Of a stretch of 64,000 bases of DNA, positions 19,612-28,809 are shown piece after piece. The notes below the pieces were generated by a model. The model searched no databases, had not been told where the DNA came from, and worked only from the letters and a program-made list of their open reading frames with translations. The translations under genes and the position numbers were made by a program. Every line of letters starts with the position of its first letter. The first letter of the stretch is position 1. The stretch is from Butyrivibrio sp. MB2005 (GTDB lineage: Bacteria > Bacillota > Clostridia > Lachnospirales > Lachnospiraceae), in contig NZ_AUJP01000010.1 in the NCBI RefSeq assembly GCF_000424285.1, positions 124,001 to 188,000 of the forward strand, given 5' to 3'.

Positions 19612-20162
19612 TTTATCCTCCCACCGGTGCCCTGATGCTTTCTCCTCTTTTCAGCTCTCTTCTGTTTATGAAGATGAAGCTTGTAAAATACCAGGACCAC
19701 AGCTTCTATTTTTCTCTTCAGAACTATCTGGATCTCTTCCTTCTTATCGATCTGGTTCACAAGATATGTGCGGATTCCCACTCTGTTAGCCCCCCACACA
19801 TCTGTAAAAATCTGATCTCCCACAAAAAGTGTATTGGAAGGCTCCGTGTTCATGCGCTCCATAGCCCTCATGTAGCCCTTTTTCATAGGCTTATTGGCCT
19901 TGTAGATATACTTTGATTCCACATCATCAGCAAAAGAGCTTACTCTTGGCTCTTTGTTGTTGGATAAAAGCACAGTATCATAGCCTATCTGGTGGAGTCT
20001 CTTAAAAAACAGCACAGCTCTCTCATCAGCCGGTGCTCCGTGAGGAACCAGAGTGTTATCAATATCGAAAATAACTCCTCTGTAACCTTTTTCATAAAGT
20101 TCTTCAAATGGAATTTCAAAAGTTGAATCCGAGGTATCACTCGGGAATAGTAAATGTCTCAT
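19608..20162 (-). CDS. YqeG family HAD phosphatase
   Basis: This 184-residue protein has the HAD motif I FDIDNTL (Asp33 and Asp35), motif II LSNN, the lysine region and motif IV FVGDQIFTDVWGAN. YqeG proteins belong to HAD subfamily IIIA; some relatives act on phosphatidylglycerophosphate, but the bacterial role is not settled. The C-terminal 30 residues are strongly basic (HKQKRAEKRRKHQ). Four bases overlap the next gene, aroE-aroK. It is probably the promoter-proximal gene of the aro-efp transcript. Confidence 0.88.
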   Translation of the reverse strand: MRHLLFPSDTSDSTFEIPFEELYEKGYRGVIFDIDNTLVPHGAPADERAVLFFKRLHQIGYDTVLLSNNKEPRVSSFADDVESKYIYKANKPMKKGYMRAMERMNTEPSNTLFVGDQIFTDVWGANRVGIRTYLVNQIDKKEEIQIVLKRKIEAVVLVFYKLHLHKQKRAEKRRKHQGTGGRIK

Positions 20163-20186
20163 GGGACAAATTTTACAATATATGCA

Positions 20187-20220
20187 TAAAAAAATCGAGC
20201 AGGAAGTTCAATCCTGCTCG
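20187..20220 (-). terminator. Terminator of the 138-residue gene
   Basis: CGAGCAGGA (20196-20204) pairs with TCCTGCTCG (20212-20220), and the minus strand continues into TTTTTTTATG. It lies 16 bases after the stop at 20236. Confidence 0.88.
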
Positions 20221-20235
20221 AAAAAGTTTCTGAAT

Positions 20236-20652
20236 TTATTTTCTTATAACTGTACCATCCTCATCGCTGAGAATAACGTCAGTGTTCTTACCTGTAGTCA
20301 AAGCTCCGTTTCCTACGAAGTACTGATACTCGTGAAGAACTGAATCCTTCTGCATCGTGGAAACTGCCTTTTTCATAACTCCTGACTGAATGCCCCCAAT
20401 GTTGCCAAGTCCAACTAAAGAATTGTCTCTATTACCAAGTGTTATCTGAATATTATCAAGCGAAGAATTTCTACGCTGAGTTTTCTGTTCAGGCTCCTTC
20501 ACAGCATCTGCAACAGGTTTCTTATCGCCCTGTTCAGGCTGATATGAAGGTGCATCATATCTTGGAGATCCAACATTCCCGGGGGAAGCTATTGATTTAT
20601 CATAAGATGTATTCAGATATGCGTTTTCTACCTTATAACCGTCTAAACGCAT
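20236..20652 (-). CDS. Hypothetical protein, 138 residues
   Basis: The start has an excellent AAAGGAGGGGG upstream and the gene ends at a strong terminator, so it is expressed alone. The first 75 residues are Pro/Gln/Lys-rich and look disordered (SYQPEQGDKKPV). The C-terminal half contains VGLGNIGGIQSGVMKKAVSTM and HEYQYFVG and looks folded. No signal peptide or membrane segment is present. I do not recognise it. The leader contains a hairpin (CATACCAT at about 20669 against ATGGTATG at about 20695). Confidence 0.7.
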   Translation of the reverse strand: MRLDGYKVENAYLNTSYDKSIASPGNVGSPRYDAPSYQPEQGDKKPVADAVKEPEQKTQRRNSSLDNIQITLGNRDNSLVGLGNIGGIQSGVMKKAVSTMQKDSVLHEYQYFVGNGALTTGKNTDVILSDEDGTVIRK

Positions 20653-20780
20653 GGCCCCCTCCTTTCTTCATACCATCATATTCTATCTTAAAACATGGTA
20701 TGATTCAATAACTGACCCGCATCTATAAGCTATATCGGCAAGAATGTTTCAAAGCTTAATAGCTAAAATGAAATTTAACA

Positions 20781-21536
20781 TCATTTTCTGATTCCGGCTG
20801 CTCGCAAAAGTTCTTTGGTGTACTCGGAAGAAGGATTTTTGTAGACACTTTTGGTCTCTCCGTACTCCTGAATAACTCCGCCTTTCATTACGGCAACGTG
20901 GTCACATATCTGGTAAATAACCCTAAGATCGTGAGATATGAAAAGAATGGTAATTCCCATATCTCTGTGAAGCTGTTGCAAAAGCTCAAGTATCTGGGCC
21001 TGGATCGTAACATCCAATGCAGAAACAGGCTCATCAGCCACCAGCACCTTGGGATTTCTCATAAGAGCAACTCCTATGCTGATACGCTGTCTCTGTCCGC
21101 CTGATAGCTGGGAAGGATATCTATCCAGCATATTCTCCGTAAGACCCACTGCCTTAATAATTTCCTTAACTCTTTTTTCACGCTCCTCTTTTGTCCATTT
21201 ATACTTCTTATCGGATTTAAGAGGTTCCTCCAAAAGCCAGCCAATCTTCTTACTGGGATTAAGAGATGAATATGGATCCTGAAAAACCATCTGCGGATCA
21301 GAATATGTCTGACTCAGCACACCGTCATAAATCTTGTTCATGCCAACAATAGTCTTGGCAAGGGTAGATTTACCGCAGCCTGACTCACCGGCAAGTCCCA
21401 GTATCTCGCCCTCGTAAACATAAAGATCAACACCTTTTAATACATGATTCATTCTGTCCTTACTAAAGGGTGTCTTCTTATGATTTTTGTAATAAACATT
21501 CAGATTTCTTATCTGAATTACTCTTCTCTGTTCCAT
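20781..21536 (-). CDS. oppF: Oligopeptide ABC transporter ATP-binding protein (OppF-like)
   Basis: The ATG at 21536 (251 residues) has AGGA seven bases upstream; the frame can be extended to a GTG at 21563 that overlaps oppD, which is less likely. Walker A GESGCGKST, signature LSGGQRQR, Walker B VLVADEPVSALD and the switch His (ISHD) are all present. At 251 residues it lacks the longer C-terminal zinc-finger-like extension of typical OppF and ends soon after YTKELL. It pairs with the OppD-like subunit. Confidence 0.92.
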   Translation of the reverse strand: MEQRRVIQIRNLNVYYKNHKKTPFSKDRMNHVLKGVDLYVYEGEILGLAGESGCGKSTLAKTIVGMNKIYDGVLSQTYSDPQMVFQDPYSSLNPSKKIGWLLEEPLKSDKKYKWTKEEREKRVKEIIKAVGLTENMLDRYPSQLSGGQRQRISIGVALMRNPKVLVADEPVSALDVTIQAQILELLQQLHRDMGITILFISHDLRVIYQICDHVAVMKGGVIQEYGETKSVYKNPSSEYTKELLRAAGIRK

Positions 21537-21559
21537 ACTATTTCCTGTATACAAAAACC

Positions 21560-22354
21560 TCACAGATCAATCTGCGGTATTGCTGCTATAAGCTTCCTTG
21601 TATAACTCATTTTGGGAGCTCTGAATATCTCCTCAACATTTCCGGTCTCAACTATATTGCCGGACTGCATAACTATTACTCTCTGACAGAGCTGTCTGAT
21701 AAGTGACAGATCGTGTGATATGAAAATAATAGCTGTTCCCTTTTCCCTGTTAAGCTTCCTGAGCAGATCGACTATCTGAGCCTGTATCGTCACATCAAGG
21801 GCTGTTGTAGGCTCATCGGCTATAAGTATTCTTGGCTCTGCTATCATTGCTGCTGCGATCATAACCCTCTGCCTCATACCGCCGGATAATTCATGGGGAT
21901 ACATGTCGTACACCTTCTCCGGCTCACGAAGGCCCACGGCATCCATCATCTCAATAGCTTTCTTTTTCCTGGTAGCCTTATCAATCTCCTTGTGATGGAT
22001 TCTAAGGGATTCCTCAACCTGCCAGCCAATCTTCTTAACAGGATTAAGGGATGTCATAGGCTCCTGGAAAATAATGGAAATCTCATCTCCCTGATATGAC
22101 CTTAATATCTTACGGTCACAGGTAAGAAGGTCATGTCCGTCAAACATGATTCTTCCGTTTTTGGTAAGGGCATGTCTCTTAAGAAGTCCTGCAATTGCAA
22201 GGGCGCTCATACTCTTACCTGATCCGGACTCACCAACTATACCGACGATCTCACCCTTTTCCAGCATGAGATCAAAGTCCTCAACCACAGTCTCAGGCTT
22301 ATCATGATCATGAAACTCAATATGAAGATCTGTTACATCCAAAATAACTTCCAT
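21560..22354 (-). CDS. oppD: Oligopeptide ABC transporter ATP-binding protein (OppD-like)
   Basis: Translation probably begins at 22354 (MEVILDVTDLHIEF, 264 residues) behind TAGGAG. It contains Walker A GESGSGKSMSAL, the signature LSGGMRQRVMIA, Walker B ILIADEPTTALDVT and ISHD. It is shorter than classical OppD (about 330) because the C-terminal oligopeptide extension is missing, a shape seen in nickel and dipeptide systems too. It forms the heterodimeric ATPase with the next gene. Confidence 0.92.
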   Translation of the reverse strand: MEVILDVTDLHIEFHDHDKPETVVEDFDLMLEKGEIVGIVGESGSGKSMSALAIAGLLKRHALTKNGRIMFDGHDLLTCDRKILRSYQGDEISIIFQEPMTSLNPVKKIGWQVEESLRIHHKEIDKATRKKKAIEMMDAVGLREPEKVYDMYPHELSGGMRQRVMIAAAMIAEPRILIADEPTTALDVTIQAQIVDLLRKLNREKGTAIIFISHDLSLIRQLCQRVIVMQSGNIVETGNVEEIFRAPKMSYTRKLIAAIPQIDL

Positions 22355-22383
22355 GTAAATGCTCCTAAATTTACAGGTCTGAA

Positions 22384-23223
22384 TCAATAATTTGAGATTC
22401 TCTTAATTCCCTCACTGAGGAACGAAAAGCCCAAAACCATAATTACTATCACGACACCTATGCTGATAACATAGCTTGGTCTGTTGAAAAGATAACTCTG
22501 CGCATCCGAGAGCATATTTCCAAGGCTGGCATAAGGCGGCTGTGCTCCTATTCCAAGGAAACTGAGTCCCGCCTCAGCAAGTACCGCATTGTTGAAGCCG
22601 ATCATAATAGATGACATAAGGACACCCACAGTGTTGGGCAATATATGTACAAAAATGATTCGAAGGTCTGATACGCCCTGAAGCCTTGCAACTTCTACAT
22701 AATCCATGTTCTTACTTCTAAGGAATTCGCCCCTTACAATTCTTGCAAAGCTTGGAACAAAGGAAATACCAAGAGCCACAGCCACCTGATATGTACCTGT
22801 TCCAAAAAGGCTGACAAACACAAGAGACAACAAAATACTTGGGAAAGCCAGCATGGCATCAATGATTCGCATGCTGATCTCATCAAATATTCCGCCAAAA
22901 TATCCCGTAAGAGCCCCAATGATAGTGCCAAGTCCGGCGCCGATAACAATGGTGGATGCCGCAATTGCAAGAGTCACTCTGCTTCCGTACATAACTCTGC
23001 TAAGAACATCTCTTCCCATGTGATCAGTTCCCATCCAATGCCTAAAGGAAAAGCCCTGAAGCTTGGAGGACGCATCCATCTTGGTGGGTGAATACGGCAT
23101 ATAAAAAATTCCTATTAAAACCATGAGCAGGATCACACCTGTAAATATGCATCCCAAAATCAGGTATGAATTCCTTTTGCCGGTGGCTTTGTTTTTTCTG
23201 AAAAGTGCTAAAAATCTTTTCAT
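22384..23223 (-). CDS. oppC: Oligopeptide ABC transporter permease (OppC-like)
   Basis: This 279-residue membrane protein has about six transmembrane segments and the binding-protein-dependent transport signature EAGLSFLGIGAQPPYASLGNM, which contacts the ATPases. HWMGTDHMGRDVLSRVMYG is typical of OppC/DppC N-termini. It overlaps oppB by one base, so the two subunits are translated together. The nickel/peptide family cannot be split further from sequence alone. Confidence 0.94.
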   Translation of the reverse strand: MKRFLALFRKNKATGKRNSYLILGCIFTGVILLMVLIGIFYMPYSPTKMDASSKLQGFSFRHWMGTDHMGRDVLSRVMYGSRVTLAIAASTIVIGAGLGTIIGALTGYFGGIFDEISMRIIDAMLAFPSILLSLVFVSLFGTGTYQVAVALGISFVPSFARIVRGEFLRSKNMDYVEVARLQGVSDLRIIFVHILPNTVGVLMSSIMIGFNNAVLAEAGLSFLGIGAQPPYASLGNMLSDAQSYLFNRPSYVISIGVVIVIMVLGFSFLSEGIKRISNY

Positions 23224-24167
23224 TACTCCTCCACCTCGATTCTGGGATCTATGATCCTGTAAATGATATCAACCAAAAGATTTATAACAAGAACCATTAT
23301 CGCTATGCCCATTATAATGGCTTCGACAACGGGATAATCTCTATTGTTTATGGACGTGAGCAAAATCCTGCTGATTCCGGGAATACCAAAAACCTGCTCG
23401 ATAACAATACTTCCCGCAACCATGTCTGCAAGAGCCATACCCATGAAAGTAACTACGGGAATCATGGCATTCTTAAGCACGTGGAGGTACAGCACCGCAT
23501 TGGTTGTATTTCCTCTGCTGTAAGCAGTTCTTGTATAATCCTTGCCCGCTTCCTCAATAACCGAACCTCTGAGAAGCTTGGTTGCCATAGCAGCCTTAGG
23601 AAGAGCAATGGCAACCGCAGGAAGAATCAAATACTTAATAAATGCTCCAAAATCCTTTGTATATGAAACGAAACCGCCGGGCTTAAATACCCTCAATATA
23701 ACTCCGAAAAAGAAGGTTATGAGAATACCTGAAAAGAAAGGCGGGATCGACATTATTATCTGATTTAATATTGAAATGATATGATCCATGATTCCGTTTT
23801 CATGCTTGGCAATATATATTCCAAGGGGAATTGAAATAAGAACCATGATTACGAATGACATAATCGCCAAAGTAAGAGTGATCGGTATCTTCTCAGCTAT
23901 CATTCCTGCTACAGGAATCTTGTAATCATAAGAAGTACCCATGTCTCCCTGAATAAAAGAAGTAAACCATCTGAAATATCTCACAAGAAGCGGGTCGTTA
24001 AGTCCCATCTTCTCTCTGTACTGAGCTATAAGCTCCGGTGTAGCCTCTGTTCCGAACATTCTGGTTACAGGATCTCCGGGGATAAGGCTGAAAGCTAAAA
24101 ACACGCACAGAGATACAACGAACAAAGTAAGCACCATGCTTAAAACCTTTTTCAATATATATCTCAT
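23223..24167 (-). CDS. oppB: Oligopeptide ABC transporter permease (OppB-like)
   Basis: This 314-residue permease starts with the usual MRYILKKVLSMVLTLFVVSL membrane segment. It contains GLNDPLLVRYFRWF and the coupling motif DYTRTAYSRG, with about six membrane segments. It partners the OppC-like permease to form the channel. It follows the substrate-binding lipoprotein gene by 55 bases. Confidence 0.94.
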   Translation of the reverse strand: MRYILKKVLSMVLTLFVVSLCVFLAFSLIPGDPVTRMFGTEATPELIAQYREKMGLNDPLLVRYFRWFTSFIQGDMGTSYDYKIPVAGMIAEKIPITLTLAIMSFVIMVLISIPLGIYIAKHENGIMDHIISILNQIIMSIPPFFSGILITFFFGVILRVFKPGGFVSYTKDFGAFIKYLILPAVAIALPKAAMATKLLRGSVIEEAGKDYTRTAYSRGNTTNAVLYLHVLKNAMIPVVTFMGMALADMVAGSIVIEQVFGIPGISRILLTSINNRDYPVVEAIIMGIAIMVLVINLLVDIIYRIIDPRIEVEE

Positions 24168-24222
24168 ATGCGTGTTCCTCTTTTTACAAAATTATTGAAT
24201 CCCTGCTCTTATTAAGCAGTCA

Positions 24223-25836
24223 TTACTGTGCAGGCTTGATCTTTGCAAAATCCTGCGCATAAAGCGGATAGAATGTATATCCTGTGTAATTCTTATTGAG
24301 AACTACGAATTCAGGAAGGTCCTGAATGTATACGTTTGCAGCCTTCTCGGAAAGGATCTTCTCACATTCCTTGTACTTAGCTGTCTTCTCAGCGTCATCA
24401 GTTGCCTTAACTGCTGCTGCAAGAGCTGCATCATAATCAGCATCGCTGAAGTTGATGAAGTTGTTATGTGCATCTGAACCATATCTGGAAAGAAGCGCAT
24501 AAGCTGTAAGTGTAGAAGCATCAACACCTACTACTGTTGACTGGAAGTTACGGTTAGTATAAACATCATCAAGCCATGTATTCCATTCAACTTCCTGGAT
24601 AGTAGCGTTTACACCGATCTCCTTGAACTGCTCAACAAGCACCTGTGCTGTGTCAACGTGCTGTGTGTAGTTGGAAGGAACAGTGATTGTGAAATCAAAG
24701 CCGTTAGGATATCCTGCTTCTGCAAGAAGCTCCTTAGCCTTAGCTATATCCTGGTTATATGTGTCGTTAAGACTCTCATCAAAGTACTTACCGAATGAAG
24801 GGAACATACTACTTCCGATCTCTGTACCCTTACCATCTGAAACAAAGTCCATGATTGTCTGAGGATCAATTGCATAGCAGAGAGCCTGACGTACCTGAAC
24901 GTTGTTAAAGGGCTCCTTTGCATTGTTGAGGTAAAGAGCCTGAACCAGGTTCATGGTTCCTTCGTAAACATCAAACTTATCGGAAAGCTGTGAAACCTGA
25001 GCACTTGTTACACGTGCGTACATATCAAGTGAGCCGCCTTCTAACTCCATTACGATTGAATCTGAGTTAGCTACAACCTTGAGAGTGATATCCTTGATGT
25101 AAGCTGCATCACCCCAGTAATCATCAAACTTTGTGAGAATGACATTCTCCTGAGGAGAACGGGATACAAACTTGTAAGGGCCTGTTCCGATAGGATTACC
25201 CTCAGGATCCTCATTAGATGCAGGTATGATAGATACTATCATATATGCAAGGAACTCTGTGTTTGCTTCCTTAAGTGTCAGTACAATAGTGGACTCATCC
25301 GGTGTCTCAACGCTTTCAATATTAGAAAAAGCCGATATCAACGGATCACTTCCATCGGTACCGGCATTACGCTCAATCGAATATTTTACATCCTCTACCG
25401 TAACCGTGGATCCATCATGGAACTTAACTCCATCTCTCAGTGTGAAAGTGTAAGTCTTTCCATCATCTGAAATTGTGTAGTCACTGGCTATGGCAGGCTG
25501 AAGATTACCATCTGCATCGGGCTTTACCAGTCCTTCATAAACATTGAACAGTATCTCTCTGGTTCCCGCTGATTTTGCAAGATGCGGGTCCATACTGTCA
25601 ATATCCTGAGGAATACCGATAGTAATCTGTGAAAGATCTTCCGCTGATACAGTGCCATCTTCGCTACCTGCTTCACCGTTCACCTCTGAACTGGCATCTG
25701 CAGTCTGTCCATTCGCATCTGTACTGGAATCGTCTGCCTTTTTACTTGAGCATCCGCCCAATGTAAGAGTCAGTGTCGTCAACACAACTAAGAGAATAGA
25801 AAGGCCTCTTTTCCTCTCAATCTTTTTCTTCATCAT
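24223..25836 (-). CDS. oppA: ABC transporter substrate-binding lipoprotein (OppA/DppA family)
   Basis: This 537-residue protein has a lipoprotein signal (LTLGGC, modified Cys at residue 29) and then a Ser/Asp/Gly-rich linker. The SBP_bac_5 domain includes the family signature around VEDVKYSIER and LRDGVKFHDGS. It captures peptides, or possibly nickel or another oligomer, outside the membrane for OppBC. The methionine at 25836 is followed by a second one; either could start. It has its own strong promoter at 25916-25944. Confidence 0.93.
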   Translation of the reverse strand: MMKKKIERKRGLSILLVVLTTLTLTLGGCSSKKADDSSTDANGQTADASSEVNGEAGSEDGTVSAEDLSQITIGIPQDIDSMDPHLAKSAGTREILFNVYEGLVKPDADGNLQPAIASDYTISDDGKTYTFTLRDGVKFHDGSTVTVEDVKYSIERNAGTDGSDPLISAFSNIESVETPDESTIVLTLKEANTEFLAYMIVSIIPASNEDPEGNPIGTGPYKFVSRSPQENVILTKFDDYWGDAAYIKDITLKVVANSDSIVMELEGGSLDMYARVTSAQVSQLSDKFDVYEGTMNLVQALYLNNAKEPFNNVQVRQALCYAIDPQTIMDFVSDGKGTEIGSSMFPSFGKYFDESLNDTYNQDIAKAKELLAEAGYPNGFDFTITVPSNYTQHVDTAQVLVEQFKEIGVNATIQEVEWNTWLDDVYTNRNFQSTVVGVDASTLTAYALLSRYGSDAHNNFINFSDADYDAALAAAVKATDDAEKTAKYKECEKILSEKAANVYIQDLPEFVVLNKNYTGYTFYPLYAQDFAKIKPAQ

Positions 25837-25915
25837 GTTACAATCCTTCTTTCTGTATTAAATTTTTCCGAGTATTCAGGCACCTGGTTTAAGCACCTTT
25901 TACCCACGCCTATAA

Positions 25916-25944
25916 ACTATACGGAAAGATAGGTCACGTGTCAA
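25916..25944 (-). promoter_or_regulatory. Promoter of the opp operon
   Basis: The minus strand reads TTGACA (25939-25944), 17 bp, TATAGT (25916-25921), almost the consensus. It starts immediately after the nrdR stop codon and leaves an 80-base leader before oppA. Confidence 0.8.
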
Positions 25945-25952
25945 GGGCACTA

Positions 25953-26465
25953 TTATTCTTTTTTAAGAAGCGGTGTGCTTTTATCAGTTGCGTCAGTGAT
26001 AACGCCTTCCTCTTCCTTCTCAAGAACAATCTTGAGCTCATCCATGAAGGTGTTAACATCCTTGAACTCACGATAAACAGATGCAAATCTTACATAAGCA
26101 ACAGGATCGAGATTCTTCATCTTTTCCATGCAAAGCTCACCGATAATACGGCTGGGTATCTCCTTCTGTTCAAGGTTAAATACTTCTGTCTCAACAGCAT
26201 CAACAATCTGGGTAATCTGTTCAGCACTGACAGGTCTCTTATGGCAAGCTCTCAAAACACCGGCCTCAATCTTGGCACGATTATAAGGCTCGCGGTTATT
26301 ATCCTTCTTGATAACAATAAGAGGAATAGTCTCGACCTTCTCATAGGTGGTAAATCTCTTACCACATGAATCGCAGACACGTCTGCGTCTGATGGAAGTA
26401 TTCTCATCAGCAGGTCTGGAATCAATTACCCGAGTGTTGTCTTTACCGCAAAAGGGACATTTCAT
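25953..26465 (-). CDS. nrdR: Transcriptional repressor NrdR
   Basis: This 170-residue protein represses ribonucleotide reductase genes when its ATP-cone domain binds (d)ATP. The N-terminal zinc ribbon has CPFCGKDNTRVIDSR and RRRVCDSCGKRFTTYE (four metal-binding cysteines). The ATP-cone follows from about residue 46 (VIKKDNNREPYNRAKIEAG). The ATG at 26465 has AGAAAGG upstream; ten extra codons further upstream lack support. It follows ftsZ after a terminator, a position seen in other Clostridia. Confidence 0.95.
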   Translation of the reverse strand: MKCPFCGKDNTRVIDSRPADENTSIRRRRVCDSCGKRFTTYEKVETIPLIVIKKDNNREPYNRAKIEAGVLRACHKRPVSAEQITQIVDAVETEVFNLEQKEIPSRIIGELCMEKMKNLDPVAYVRFASVYREFKDVNTFMDELKIVLEKEEEGVITDATDKSTPLLKKE

Positions 26466-26592
26466 AACACTAACCTTTCTGTGTATTGCACACAACCAAT
26501 GTCAATATTTGGGGCTCGCAAAATTTACCCACACAAGTTATTGTAACACCATTTTTCGTAATAATCCACACAAAATATCATGCAGAAAGGTG

Positions 26593-26627
26593 TAAAAAAG
26601 AACAACTGCAGGTTTGCAGTTGTTCTT
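26593..26627 (-). terminator. Terminator downstream of ftsZ
   Basis: AAGAACAACTGCA (26598-26610) pairs perfectly with TGCAGTTGTTCTT (26615-26627). The minus strand continues with TTTTTTACAC. It closes the division cluster 24 bases after ftsZ. Confidence 0.9.
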
Positions 26628-26650
26628 ATATATTCATTAAACACTATCTA

Positions 26651-27922
26651 TTATTTCTTCTGTAAGAAATCCGGAATTGTAAGACTTCTGGGAGCTACAC
26701 TGCTGCGTACCTCAGGTGTAGATCTAAGACCTGATGTAGGCTTAGCTGCCTGCTGAGTAGGTGCCGGTGTAGGAGCAGTCTTGGGTGCTGTCACTTCCTG
26801 AGCTGTATGAGCATTCTCAAGAGTACTGATTGTGGGCTGCACAGTTGTCTGAGGAGTTACCGTCTGAGCTGTGGGCTGCTGTGCTGCTGTCTGTGCAGGA
26901 GCTGCCTGTGTAGCTGTAGGCTGAGCTGCTCCCTGAGGACGAGTTGTAACCTTGGGTAAAGGTCCGTTGTTCTTATCCTCGATACCTGTAGCGATAACAG
27001 TTACGTTACAGGAATCAGACATAGTCTCATCATACATAGCACCGAAGATGATATTAGCATCATCACCTGCAAGATTACGGATGTAATCAGCTGCAATGGA
27101 ACCATCCATAAGAGAGATATCACCGGATACATTGATGATAACATTGGACGCACCATTGATCTTGGTCTCAAGAAGAGGTGACTCAACTGCCATCTTAACA
27201 GCGTCTGTAGCCTTGTCATCACCCTTACCGGATCCGATACCGATATGAGCAATACCCTTATCCTTCATGACTGTCTGTACGTCAGCGAAATCAAGGTTGA
27301 TTGCTGCAGGAACATTGATAAGATCAGTGATTCCCTGAACAGCCTGCTGAAGTACTTCGTCAGCCTTCTTAAGAGCATCAGGCATAGTAGTACGTCTGTC
27401 TACAATCTGAAGTAACTTATCGTTGGGAATAACGATAAGAGTATCAACATTATTCTTGATGGTATTGATACCATTAAGTGCGTTCTGCATACGAACTCTT
27501 GCCTCGAAAGCAAAAGGCTTCGTTACTACACCTACAGTAAGAATACCCATATCCTTTGCAAGCTTGGCAACAACAGGAGCTGCACCGGTACCGGTACCGC
27601 CACCCATACCACAGGTAACGAATACCATGTCTGCTCCCTTAAGAGCTTCGGTAATCTCCTCCTGACTCTCTTCAGCTGCTTTCTGACCGATTTCAGGCTT
27701 GGCTCCCGCACCAAGGCCCTTGGTCAACTTCTCTCCGATCTGCAAAAGCTTAGGTGCTTTGCAAAGCTGAAGCGCCTGCTTATCTGTATTAATTCCGATA
27801 AATTCTACACCGGAAATACTTTCTTCCACCATTCTGTTAACAGCGTTATTTCCTGCACCGCCAACCCCAACAACTATGATCTTGGCACCGGATTCTGCCT
27901 CGTTTGACTTTATTTCAAGCAA
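26651..27922 (-). CDS. ftsZ: Cell division GTPase FtsZ
   Basis: This 423-residue tubulin homologue forms the division ring. It has the N-terminal [13 protein letters not shown], the tubulin signature [10 protein letters not shown] and the synergy loop NLDFADV. After about residue 317 comes a 90-residue Gln/Ala/Thr/Pro-rich linker (repeats of TAAQQP type). The conserved C-terminal peptide [11 protein letters not shown] binds membrane anchors. FtsA is not encoded in this cluster, so the anchor must lie elsewhere (SepF is usual in Firmicutes). Confidence 0.97.
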   Translation of the reverse strand: MLEIKSNEAESGAKIIVVGVGGAGNNAVNRMVEESISGVEFIGINTDKQALQLCKAPKLLQIGEKLTKGLGAGAKPEIGQKAAEESQEEITEALKGADMVFVTCGMGGGTGTGAAPVVAKLAKDMGILTVGVVTKPFAFEARVRMQNALNGINTIKNNVDTLIVIPNDKLLQIVDRRTTMPDALKKADEVLQQAVQGITDLINVPAAINLDFADVQTVMKDKGIAHIGIGSGKGDDKATDAVKMAVESPLLETKINGASNVIINVSGDISLMDGSIAADYIRNLAGDDANIIFGAMYDETMSDSCNVTVIATGIEDKNNGPLPKVTTRPQGAAQPTATQAAPAQTAAQQPTAQTVTPQTTVQPTISTLENAHTAQEVTAPKTAPTPAPTQQAAKPTSGLRSTPEVRSSVAPRSLTIPDFLQKK

Positions 27923-27998
27923 GATAGTGCTCCTCCTTCATAACTAAAACTCCTAAACTATATTATAATTTTTTTAGAAATTTTACAACATAGAATTT

Positions 27999-28796
27999 TT
28001 ATTTTTTCTCCTCAAAAGTTATGTTCTGAGTATTTGCATCGTAATCTGACATTTCCAATATGCCGCTTTTCCCTTCAAGTTTCGGCAAAATGTACTGTAA
28101 CTGTATGATTTTTTCATCAATATTTTCATTAGTTCCCAGGCTTACCTCTACAGAGCCGAAATAGATGTAAATGTGAAATTCACTGTCAAAAAATATTTTG
28201 TCGGCATCCAGATTGTATTTGGTCAAAACCTGTGTAACATCGAGAATTTCTGCAAAAATATTGTCATCTGCAACGGGAAGCTTCTCATGGAGCACCACGT
28301 AGTCAAAATCGAGGCCCAAAACCAGCGGAACGCCTTCTGAAGGCTCACTGGAGGTCTCAACCACTATTCCGTCCCTGTCAAAATAAATATATCTGTCGAG
28401 ATACTTAACATAACCCGCAACAGCCTTCTCATACACATTTATCTTGATGGTGTCAGGTGAAACGACCTCAACATCCATTTTTTCAACAAAAGGGATACCT
28501 GTAATGGCTTTATCCCTGTATTTAAAGGACAGGTAGATGGAGTTATGACCAAATCTGCCATCCATGACCATATCCATTATTTCCTGGTCGGTATAATGCG
28601 TATTTCCGTCAACATATGTATTTACAACCGTATAATTTTTATAAATATATATGGCGGCAGACAAAATCGCTATCAGAAGAATAATGGCAAAAGCGCCAAG
28701 AATGAAAAGACTTTTGTGTAACATAAACAGCTCCCCAAAGCTCATTCGGGGAGCCTTTTCCCTATATCTTTTTACACGCCTTCGTCTTTTTACCAT
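27999..28796 (-). CDS. ftsQ: Cell division protein FtsQ/DivIB
   Basis: This 265-residue bitopic membrane protein has a very basic cytoplasmic N-terminus (MVKRRRRVKRYREK) and a membrane segment at about residues 31-53. An extracellular POTRA-like domain (VVNTYVDGNTHYTDQEIMDMV) and the FtsQ beta domain follow. It belongs to the FtsQ-FtsL-FtsB divisome scaffold. It lies 13 bases after ftsW and 76 bases before ftsZ, consistent with one transcript. Confidence 0.9.
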   Translation of the reverse strand: MVKRRRRVKRYREKAPRMSFGELFMLHKSLFILGAFAIILLIAILSAAIYIYKNYTVVNTYVDGNTHYTDQEIMDMVMDGRFGHNSIYLSFKYRDKAITGIPFVEKMDVEVVSPDTIKINVYEKAVAGYVKYLDRYIYFDRDGIVVETSSEPSEGVPLVLGLDFDYVVLHEKLPVADDNIFAEILDVTQVLTKYNLDADKIFFDSEFHIYIYFGSVEVSLGTNENIDEKIIQLQYILPKLEGKSGILEMSDYDANTQNITFEEKK

Positions 28797-28809
28797 CTTT
28801 TTGTTCTAC